Shown piece by piece: positions 1 to 5,841 of a DNA stretch of 11,119 bases. Position numbers and translations under genes: made by a program. The stretch's first letter is position 1, and each line of letters begins with the position of its first letter. The stretch is from Suttonella ornithocola (GTDB taxonomy: Bacteria > Pseudomonadota > Gammaproteobacteria > Cardiobacteriales > Cardiobacteriaceae), in NCBI RefSeq assembly GCF_001889065.1, contig NZ_LWHB01000023.1, positions 1 through 11,119 of the forward strand, given 5' to 3'. The notes beneath the pieces were generated by a model, which saw only the letters and a list, made by a program, of their open reading frames with translations, was not told where the DNA came from and did no database searches.

Positions 1-417
1 CACAAAAGGAGAAGTTTGTCATGGAAGTGATAACTGGCATTTAAAAAACCAGAGCAATGCGATTGGAGCCATTATCAATGGAGAATTGTTTGCCTTACGC
101 TTATATGATGGTTCTATTAACAGCGATATTTTCTCTCATTGGGTGAGAGAAGCACTGTTACCTGAGTTACCTAAAAACAGTGTAATTGTCATGGACAATG
201 CCGCTTTTCATAAACGCAGTGATATTCAAGCAATCATTGAAGAGCATGGGCATGAGATAGTTTGGTTACCCCCTTATAGTCCAGACTTAAATCCTATTGA
301 AAAGATGTGGGCTTGGATTAAGCAAATACGCAAAGAATGGCGGATGGATTGTATTGATACTTTATTCTTTTATCTGCTTTGGATTGGGTTGGGTTTTAGA
401 TGATTGCACTATATAAG
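1..417 (+). mobile_element. IS630-family insertion sequence, right part, cut by window edge
   Basis: This is the 3' part of an IS630-type element. Its sequence matches, in inverted orientation, the segment 10732-11119 at the other end of the window. The match stops after the bases TATATAAG (410-417), and from 418 the two flanks differ, so the IS end lies at or within a few bases of 417. IS630 elements insert at TA dinucleotides, and the TATATA run at the boundary agrees with this. The other terminal repeat lies outside the window, so the exact terminal inverted repeat cannot be confirmed here. Confidence 0.8.
2..403 (+). CDS. IS630-family DDE transposase, C-terminal part (5' end outside window)
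   Basis: The reading frame is open from base 2, with no start visible, so this is the C-terminal third or so of a transposase that cuts and joins the IS ends. The second catalytic aspartate sits in VIVMDNAAFHK. The third catalytic acid, a glutamate, sits in PPYSPDLNPIEKMWAWIK. Both are signatures of the IS630/Tc1-mariner DDE superfamily. The first catalytic acid (DESGF motif) would lie upstream of the window. Compared with the right-hand copy this one carries one extra base near 329 and one near 110. The left copy keeps a continuous frame through both, so it is the better candidate for a functional protein. A TTG at 86 could be mistaken for a start, but the homologous frame continues upstream of it. 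Confidence 0.85.
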   Translation, partial: TKGEVCHGSDNWHLKNQSNAIGAIINGELFALRLYDGSINSDIFSHWVREALLPELPKNSVIVMDNAAFHKRSDIQAIIEEHGHEIVWLPPYSPDLNPIEKMWAWIKQIRKEWRMDCIDTLFFYLLWIGLGFR

Positions 418-466
418 TTGAAATAATCCGCCTTTTGAGGGTTTTTCTGTCGCAAGTAGGAGTGTT

Positions 467-1036
467 TTACGCATATTTATCTCCTACCAAATTCTCTAAG
501 TAGTAGTGCAGATAAATTTCATTGATTGCAATGCCACTGGCCTCGCTGAGTTTTATAAGTATGGCCAGGATGTCAGGCGTTTCTCCCTGACGGGTATACA
601 TATTTCTAAGATTAATATCAATTTTTTCGATCAGATCATAATCTGACTCTGAGAGCCGACGAGGCTTACTGCGTGGCGCTTTTTCAACGCCTGCTTTTGC
701 TTTTAGTCGGTCATATTCATTACGCGATAAACCAATAACATCTTTTAAACTTTCGCGCGACATTCCCAATTGGATTGCCTTGCAAATGTTATTTATCCGC
801 TCACTATTTTTTAGTTCAGCATCTAACTGAATACTAAAAAAGGCCTTTGTAATTTGTGTTCTAAAAGGTTTTAATCGCGCTAGTCGGCGAATACCTTCAG
901 GCGAAATATTGAGCAACTGCTCAGCCATCTGCTCCTCAATAGATAAGCGTTTTAGAAACGCTTTATCTTGGTCACTGGCTGCTAAACGGCAGAGATTTAA
1001 TATTTGTTCCTGCAACAGGACATCATAATCCACCAT
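467..1036 (-). CDS. DUF2857-like protein of an ICE partition operon
   Basis: This is a 189-residue soluble protein with no signal peptide or membrane segment. The order parA, parB, then a protein of about 180-190 residues with a helix-turn-helix-like centre (roughly residues 83-117, containing AIQLGMSRESLKDVIGLSRNEYDRLKAKAG) matches the DUF2857 (STY4528-like) gene that follows parB in PFGI-1/ICEHin1056-class integrative elements. The function of that family is not known; a DNA-binding role is my inference from the helical, basic centre. The stop codon of parB lies one base before its ATG, with GGGGAGAAA as ribosome binding site, so it is almost certainly co-translated with parB. No terminator is evident after its stop, and the IS630 copy starts about 50 bp downstream, so the rest of the operon was probably lost. 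The family name rests on remembered similarity and context. Confidence 0.6.
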   Translation of the reverse strand: MVDYDVLLQEQILNLCRLAASDQDKAFLKRLSIEEQMAEQLLNISPEGIRRLARLKPFRTQITKAFFSIQLDAELKNSERINNICKAIQLGMSRESLKDVIGLSRNEYDRLKAKAGVEKAPRSKPRRLSESDYDLIEKIDINLRNMYTRQGETPDILAILIKLSEASGIAINEIYLHYYLENLVGDKYA

Positions 1037-1037
1037 T

Positions 1038-2627
1038 TCATTTCTCCCCGCTTTGAACCTCTGTCAACGTGAGGGTGTATTGACGTAATTCCTGTCCCAG
1101 TTCTTGAAAACGTCGTAATACTTTTTCTGCATTGTTTGGCAGTTCGTAAAACCCATATTGCATACTGATGACATTATTGCGATGCTCACGCATAGCAGGT
1201 TCTAATTCGAGTAGCTGTTTATAAATATTATTCCAGATAGGGGTATCTATAAATTGAACGGCATAGGCACAAGCAAAATCATAAAGAGAGATTAAAAGGG
1301 CGCTTTGATCTTCCTTTTGGTTGTCTTGCGCATTCAACATTAATTTAAATAAAGCGACGACATCATTATTAAGGGTAAAAAAGGGCGTTTCACTGGTTTC
1401 TAGAATAATTTCAGCCACACTTGGAAATTCTACGCGTAAATACCGTAACGTCGTCTGTAATTGCTCTGTTGCAGAAATAGATGAAGTCATTTCTGTTGCA
1501 GGCGTAAAAGCGCTACTTGACTGTCCTGCATCTACAGTAATTTCAGCATTATTTCCTGTTGCAGTATGAGAAGAATCGATTTCATTGGCAGCTTCTGTAG
1601 AAGAAGCATGAGCTGTTGCAGTATCTGAATAAGATAAATTATCTGTTGCAGTTTCTTCTTTGTATCCATTCGTATCAGAGAAAGTAGGGGGGCTAGCTTC
1701 TGTTTTAATCGGCTGACCAATTTCATTAAAATCTTCCCCAACCGTTCCACCTTGATAGAGCTCTCCATGCTCTAAGATATGATTAATTTCAAAATTGACT
1801 CTGAAGGCATCAATTTCAAATATTTTTTGAATTTTACTCGCAACGTCATCAAGGGCATATTGCTCATGACCTAAATTAGGCTCATCATATTGCGCCAAGA
1901 ACTCTAAATAATCGCGCTGTAGTGTTTCACTATTAACACTTTCATGAGAAGGTAAACGGGCATCACAGTAAGTCTTAATTGCATGATAGACTTTTCGTAT
2001 AGCTTCGATTTTGGATTTACCTAAGCCTTCTTGTAGAGCTAGAGGAATACGATTAGAGAGCTTTTCAGCCGTAAAAATAAAAGTTGAGAGATTACCATGG
2101 CCAACTGACCAACCTTTTTCTTTTAGTAATTGTCCAAGTTTTCTTAAAGATAAACTTTCTCCAGACTCTTGCTCATATAATTGCTTAATTTGTAAAGCAG
2201 CCATTGCCTTATCAATTAATAACATCTCACCACGAGTTTCATTTTCAATCATGTGGCGAATTAATGTTTCACTATCTGATTGCCACTTAACAAAGCGGCA
2301 ATCAAGTTGATAAAATTTTGGATCAGCAGTTTCTTTCCAAAGTTCTTTAAGCGCTTTTAGTCGAGTATTACCGCCATTAAATAAAGTATATCCAGCTTCA
2401 CCAGGTCGCTTAGTCAATGTTAAAGGATTTTCTAATCCGATAACGCGTATTGACTCTTTAATTTCTTCAAATTTGGGATTTTCGGAACGTCTAGGATTAA
2501 GCGAAAAAAAGCTAATATCATCAAGCGTTACCGAAATAATCTTAACGGCATCGTCTTTTATATCTTCTGATTGCTTAGAGCCAAAACCACCGCGAGTTAA
2601 TTTTGCACCAAAATCAAAACCTGACAT
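1038..2627 (-). CDS. parB: ParB-family partition protein, PFGI-1-class ICE type
   Basis: This is a 529-residue ParB-like protein, expected to bind a centromere-like site on the element and work with ParA in its maintenance. Residues about 31-140 are the ParB N-terminal domain. It contains NPRR (44-47), the box GGNTRLKALKELW (85-97) in place of the usual GERRxRA, and ENETRGEMLLIDKA (128-141). This combination is typical of the ICE ParB group known as the PFGI_1 class and differs from chromosomal ParB. Residues about 155-190 look like the helix-turn-helix region. Residues about 306-392 are a Ser/Thr/Ala-rich, low-complexity linker with repeated TAT/PAT/SAT motifs. A helical C-terminal domain follows. 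At over 500 residues it is much longer than chromosomal ParB, which is normal for this group. Its ATG overlaps the parA stop (TAATG), with AAGGAGG as ribosome binding site. Confidence 0.85.
   Translation of the reverse strand: MSGFDFGAKLTRGGFGSKQSEDIKDDAVKIISVTLDDISFFSLNPRRSENPKFEEIKESIRVIGLENPLTLTKRPGEAGYTLFNGGNTRLKALKELWKETADPKFYQLDCRFVKWQSDSETLIRHMIENETRGEMLLIDKAMAALQIKQLYEQESGESLSLRKLGQLLKEKGWSVGHGNLSTFIFTAEKLSNRIPLALQEGLGKSKIEAIRKVYHAIKTYCDARLPSHESVNSETLQRDYLEFLAQYDEPNLGHEQYALDDVASKIQKIFEIDAFRVNFEINHILEHGELYQGGTVGEDFNEIGQPIKTEASPPTFSDTNGYKEETATDNLSYSDTATAHASSTEAANEIDSSHTATGNNAEITVDAGQSSSAFTPATEMTSSISATEQLQTTLRYLRVEFPSVAEIILETSETPFFTLNNDVVALFKLMLNAQDNQKEDQSALLISLYDFACAYAVQFIDTPIWNNIYKQLLELEPAMREHRNNVISMQYGFYELPNNAEKVLRRFQELGQELRQYTLTLTEVQSGEK
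1466..1651 (-). repeat. Five in-frame CTGTTGCAG repeats encoding the ParB linker
   Basis: The nonamer CTGTTGCAG occurs at 1466, 1493, 1556, 1613 and 1643 on the plus strand. The spacings are 27, 63, 57 and 30 bases, all multiples of three. On the coding (minus) strand each copy encodes the core Ala-Thr of TAT, PAT or SAT motifs in the linker between the ParB DNA-binding and C-terminal domains. The codon choice is the same in all five copies, which suggests repeat-driven expansion of the linker. Confidence 0.7.
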
Positions 2628-3493
2628 TATTGTCCTCCTTGTAGCGGTATAGTTTCTTTTTGTTCAGTGTTTGGATTCAGCTGTAAATCAGCAAAATGCG
2701 GTAAAAGCTCATGAATAAGTGACTCCATCACTGATAATGCAGAACGAGGATTAGAACGATCAATTTCTAATTCATGAACAGGGCGCTGTAATGATATACA
2801 TTGTTTCCAAACCACTTTTTGAGGAATTGAAGTTTTTAGAACCGTAATATGACGAGCAATTTTTGAAAATTCTTGCCGTATAGCAGCAGTTACATTACGC
2901 GTTTCGACAGTGTGGTCTTCACGGTTGATTAAGACTCTTAAAGGGGGTGGTTGGTCATTACCAATTCCCATTTCTGATAAACCATTCATCACATGCGTAT
3001 AAATAGCAATAGAGCGAGGCAGCTCTTGGGAAGACATCACATCAGGCGTTGTCGGGACTACAACCGTATCAGCTGCTATGAGCGCCATTTCTTGCAACTG
3101 TCCGCGACCATCTTTACCTTGCGTATCAATAATAATGACATCATATTGATCTCTAATACTAATCAATAATTTTTTTAGGCGAAATAAGCCTGAGAAGGTT
3201 TCGCTCATCCATTCATTTAGACGCTCACCATCATCATTATTGACAACAACAGAAACATTCTTAATGTGTGTTTGAGAAATAGCCGATAAATCACCTTGAA
3301 TTAAGAACTCTAATAGTCCCTTGGTTGGAGCAGTAGGATAATCAAAGAATTTAGACAAAGATTGTTGTGAATCAAGGTCGATACAGAGAACAGATAAACC
3401 TAAGCTACCTAGGGCACATGCCATATTGATGGCGACCGTAGATTTTCCAACACCACCTTTAGAGCTGACCAGAGCTAACGTTTGCGCATTCAT
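2627..3493 (-). CDS. parA: ParA/Soj-family partition ATPase
   Basis: This is a 288-residue deviant-Walker ATPase that, with ParB, would position or segregate the mobile element. The deviant Walker A motif SKGGVGKST spans residues 11-19, with the signature lysine at K12 and the P-loop lysine at K17. The Walker A' region is CIDLDSQQSLS (37-47). The Walker B region is YDVIIIDTQGKDGRG (117-131). The fourth residue after the Asp of Walker B is Gly-Lys in place of the more usual Pro-Gly. There is no N-terminal DNA-binding extension, so this is the short (type Ib-like or Soj) form, and autoregulation would need another protein. The upstream RHH-like gene is the obvious candidate. Start and stop overlap with both neighbours (TAATG at each junction), and the ribosome binding site is GAGGAGG. 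Confidence 0.9.
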   Translation of the reverse strand: MNAQTLALVSSKGGVGKSTVAINMACALGSLGLSVLCIDLDSQQSLSKFFDYPTAPTKGLLEFLIQGDLSAISQTHIKNVSVVVNNDDGERLNEWMSETFSGLFRLKKLLISIRDQYDVIIIDTQGKDGRGQLQEMALIAADTVVVPTTPDVMSSQELPRSIAIYTHVMNGLSEMGIGNDQPPPLRVLINREDHTVETRNVTAAIRQEFSKIARHITVLKTSIPQKVVWKQCISLQRPVHELEIDRSNPRSALSVMESLIHELLPHFADLQLNPNTEQKETIPLQGGQ

Positions 3494-3756
3494 TATTTTT
3501 CCTCCTCAGACTTATAGAGTTTTTCTAAAAGGTTCGCTATTTTGGGTTCCTTACTAAGGAAGTATTTATGAATGTCTGCTTGAGTAGCGGTAGAGAAAAA
3601 CCACTCATTAAGGATTTTTTGAATATAGCCAGAAATGGTATTTTCGTTAGAATGTTCAGCAAGATAATCTCGAATGCCAGGATGGACTCGAACACGTACG
3701 TAGACGGCTTTAGATTCTGTGGGTAGATTTTCAATAGATGAATCGTTGTTAGACAT
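3493..3756 (-). CDS. Small ribbon-helix-helix-like protein, first gene of the par operon
   Basis: This is an 87-residue protein. Residues about 18-27 (AVYVRVRVHP) look like a basic beta strand. They are followed by two helices around residues 28-52 (IRDYLAEHS, then SGYIQKILNEWF). This strand-helix-helix order is that of Arc/MetJ-type DNA-binding dimers. The C-terminal 30 residues are helical and end in an acidic tail. It is the first gene of the operon, has a clear TAGGAG ribosome binding site six bases before the ATG, and its stop overlaps the parA start. Its likely role is repressor of the operon, and possibly of the divergent gene, or an accessory centromere binder. That is inference from fold, size and position. 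I do not recognise a specific named family. There is no toxin gene beside it, so an antitoxin role is less likely. Confidence 0.7.
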   Translation of the reverse strand: MSNNDSSIENLPTESKAVYVRVRVHPGIRDYLAEHSNENTISGYIQKILNEWFFSTATQADIHKYFLSKEPKIANLLEKLYKSEEEK

Positions 3757-3825
3757 AAAAAACTCCTAATTATTTGGAGCAATAATTATGCTTCTATAAG
3801 GGCATAGAAGGTCTGTTCTAACAAC
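3745..3825. promoter_or_regulatory. Inverted repeats around the start of the par operon
   Basis: Three inverted repeats are nested here. GTTGTTAGA (3745-3753, over the first codons of the RHH-like gene) pairs with TCTAACAAC (3817-3825). CTTCTAT (3791-3797) pairs with ATAGAAG (3804-3810). CTCCTAAT (3764-3771) pairs, with one mismatch, with ATTTGGAG (3773-3780); this last pair covers the ribosome binding site of the RHH-like gene on the minus strand. They could be operator half-sites or RNA hairpins controlling translation of the operon. No strong sigma-70 promoter for the par operon is obvious on the minus strand. Confidence 0.45.
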
Positions 3826-3855
3826 TTAAATATATGAAGAATGCTATGCCTATAA

Positions 3856-3875
3856 ATTATACATTAATGTATAAT
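3856..3875. promoter_or_regulatory. Perfect 20-bp palindrome over a -10 box (probable operator)
   Basis: The sequence ATTATACATTAATGTATAAT is its own reverse complement over all 20 bases. It contains TATAAT on both strands (3870-3875 on plus, 3856-3861 on minus). On the plus strand this is a good -10 element 28 bases before the lipoprotein start at 3904; no good -35 is visible. A perfect palindrome on a -10 box between two divergent transcription units is the usual place for a repressor site. The adjacent RHH-like protein is the natural candidate binder. Confidence 0.55.
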
Positions 3876-3903
3876 GTTTCCTTCTAAATTTAAGAATACT
3901 ATT

Positions 3904-5218
3904 ATGCGTATCTTTCATCTTATTCTCTTACTCTTTTTAACCGCCTGTGCTAATACACGCTTTGAGCCAACTGTAGAAATTGCTCATGTTAATCCAAAAT
4001 CCGGATATCGTTTAGAAAATATTTTCCAAAATAAAAAAAATGATCCTTTATTGGTTGTCATTAGCTTTTCTGGTGGTGGTTCTCGTGCTGCTGCATTTGG
4101 ATATGCAGTTTTAAAAGCATTAAATAAAGAACATGATGGACAAAATCAATCTTTACTCAATCATGTTTCCCTAACTTTTGGTGTTTCTGGTGGTTCTGTC
4201 ATTGCGATGCATTACGCGTTGCATGGAAAAGAAACTTTAAAATCTTTTCCCAATGACTTTCTTCATAGAGATTTTGAAGGAACACTAATCAATCGTTTAC
4301 TCTCTTTTACTTATAGGTGGCATTTTTCTTCTCCTCAATATGGTCGTGGAGATCTATTAGCACATGAATTTGATCAATTTATTTTTCATGGAGCAACTTT
4401 TCAAGATTTAATTTCTCATCGCAAAGGTCCTTTTGCTGTTATTCATGCGACGGATTTGGCTATTGGCTAGTGGAGAACGTCTTAATTTTACACAAGATTA
4501 TTTTGATTTTTTATGTTTAGATTTATCTCAATATCCTATTTCTCGAGCTGTTGCGGCATCAAGTGCTGTACCAGGGATTTTTACGCCATTAACGCTCAAT
4601 AATCATAGTGGTTATTGTAATTACCAACAAACTCAGCTAACTAAAAAGGCTGATATCGCTAAAAAACAAGGAATTATTTCTGACTGGCAACGTTGGGTAG
4701 TTGAACATAAAAATGCTACAAAAAAGCCATACCTACATTTAATTGATGGTGGATTAAGTGATAATTTGGGGCTACGCTCCTTACTTGATTTAAGAAGAAT
4801 TACTTCTGCTCAAGATACAGCTGCTCATAATTCTCATATAAAGCCAAAACGAGTTTTTATCAGCGTAAATGCAGCTTTAGGTTATGATAATTCTATAGAT
4901 GAATCAGCTAATATTCCGCCATTAAAACGAGTCATTAGTGGTAGTATTGATATTGCTATTGACCGCTTTTCTGAGGAAACCGCTAAACAATTTTCTGAAG
5001 CATTAAAAAATAAACAAGAAAATGTTGAGAATTATTTTATTCGGCTAAATTTATATGATTTATCAGACTCAGAGTTGGCTGATAGAGTCAATAATATTAA
5101 AACTTCTTTTAAAATTTCTTCTCAAGATATTGAAGATCTGTTGCAAGCTGCTGAAATTTTATTAGATAAAAATGAAGAATTTATAAGATTAAAGAATGAT
5201 TTAAATAATGGGAATTAA
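3904..5218 (+). pseudogene. Patatin-like phospholipase lipoprotein, frameshifted by a 7-bp duplication
   Basis: Two frames together make one protein. The first half, from ATG 3904, has a lipoprotein signal (hydrophobic residues 4-13, lipobox LTAC, lipidated Cys15). It also has the patatin oxyanion motif SGGGSR (56-61) and the nucleophile elbow GVSGGS (Ser95). It stops at TAG 4468-4470. The second half continues one frame over with ERLNFTQDYFDF, RAVAASSAVPG and the catalytic Asp in LIDGGLSDNLG. An exact tandem copy of TTGGCTA (4456-4469) causes the break. Removing one copy reads ATDLASGERLNF and gives a 435-residue protein. Patatin-like enzymes hydrolyse acyl ester bonds of lipids with a Ser-Asp dyad, and this one would sit on a membrane facing the periplasm. 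I start at 3904 and not the upstream ATG at 3874, because only 3904 gives a clean lipoprotein signal and 3874 lies in the -10 box. folK follows after one base. Confidence 0.88.
4456..4469 (+). repeat. Exact 7-bp tandem duplication TTGGCTA x2
   Basis: The two copies, 4456-4462 and 4463-4469, are identical and cannot be slid left or right, since the flanking bases differ. The second copy followed by G creates the in-frame TAG that ends the first half of the phospholipase. With one copy the protein reads through with family-like sequence. The change is therefore a net +7 insertion relative to the ancestral gene. Confidence 0.9.
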
Positions 5219-5219
5219 T

Positions 5220-5720
5220 ATGCATCAGCACCACACATGGATTGCTTTTGGCTCTAACCAAGATCAACCTATTCAACAACTGCTAGTAGCAAGAAATCGT
5301 TTGGCTCAACACTCTGGCGTAACCGAAATTAAAGCATCGTCTTTATATAAAACCCCACCTTGGGGATATGAGCAACAACCAGATTTTTATAATGCTGTTA
5401 TTCATTATAAGACTAATTTATCACCTCTAAAGCTATTGGAATTATTACAAACGATAGAACAAGAGCAGCATCGAATGAGAACTATTAAAAATGGACCAAG
5501 AACGTTAGATTTAGATATTTTATTATTTGATAATGAAACACTAGAGACAGATTTACTAACATTGCCTCATCCTAGAATGCATGAGCGTGCATTTGTTATA
5601 CAACCTTTAACCGAAATTTCGCCTAATATCTGTATTGGGAAATATGGCAAAGCAGAAGCGCTTCTAAAGCAATTAGATACTAGTCATCAAACAAAATTGA
5701 AGATAGAATATTGGAAATAA
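5220..5720 (+). CDS. folK: HPPK, 2-amino-4-hydroxy-6-hydroxymethyldihydropteridine diphosphokinase
   Basis: This cytoplasmic enzyme transfers pyrophosphate from ATP to 6-hydroxymethyl-7,8-dihydropterin, the step before dihydropteroate synthase in folate synthesis. With the ATG at 5220 it has 166 residues, near the usual 160. Motifs run in order: FGSN (10-13), PPWGYEQQPDFYNAV (46-60), GPRTLDLDILLF (92-103, with metal-binding Asp97 and Asp99) and PHPRMHERAFVIQPL (116-130). An in-frame ATG at 5208 overlaps the end of the phospholipase gene. I prefer 5220, because GGGA lies six bases upstream and the domain begins at once. The gene starts one base after the phospholipase stop, which suggests co-transcription and translational coupling. 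The upstream frameshift could therefore reduce its expression unless another promoter or re-initiation serves it. Confidence 0.93.
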   Translation: MHQHHTWIAFGSNQDQPIQQLLVARNRLAQHSGVTEIKASSLYKTPPWGYEQQPDFYNAVIHYKTNLSPLKLLELLQTIEQEQHRMRTIKNGPRTLDLDILLFDNETLETDLLTLPHPRMHERAFVIQPLTEISPNICIGKYGKAEALLKQLDTSHQTKLKIEYWK

Positions 5721-5744
5721 TGATTCAAAAATAATCAATAAGTA

Positions 5745-5766
5745 AAGAGCGCTTAAAAGCGCTCTT
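5745..5766. terminator. Bidirectional hairpin terminator between folK and phoX
   Basis: The arms AAGAGCGCTT (5745-5754) and AAGCGCTCTT (5757-5766) form a GC-rich stem. It lies 24 bases after the folK stop and about 75 bases beyond the phoX stop. The genes converge, and the symmetric A and T runs let it serve both strands, though the T tract after the stem is short. Confidence 0.75.
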
Positions 5767-5841
5767 CCTACTTCCTTATAGATAATTATTTTGCTTTATT
5801 TATCTGTTTTCTAACAATAAAGCAATGTCCATAAATTTAAG

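Noticed and set aside
418..466. Terminator after the DUF2857-like gene
   Set aside because: The CCGCC...GAGGG bases near 427-440 do not form a convincing stem, so no terminator is called.
1466..1651. Five regularly recurring CTGTTGCAG units as a CRISPR or iteron array
   Set aside because: Units are only 9 bases, spacings vary (27-63) but are always multiples of three, and they fall inside the ParB reading frame, so they are coding linker repeats.
3493..3756. The RHH-like protein as antitoxin of a toxin-antitoxin pair
   Set aside because: The next gene, overlapping by one base, is parA and no small toxin-like gene is adjacent on either side.
467..3903. Canonical chromosomal parS site (GTTTCACGTGAAAC)
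   Set aside because: Only partial GTTTCAC strings occur and none has the matching second half; ICE-type ParB may use another site.
4433..4475. Programmed ribosomal frameshift in the phospholipase gene
   Set aside because: There is no slippery heptamer or downstream structure at the junction, and removal of one TTGGCTA copy restores the family sequence exactly, so a duplication explains it better.
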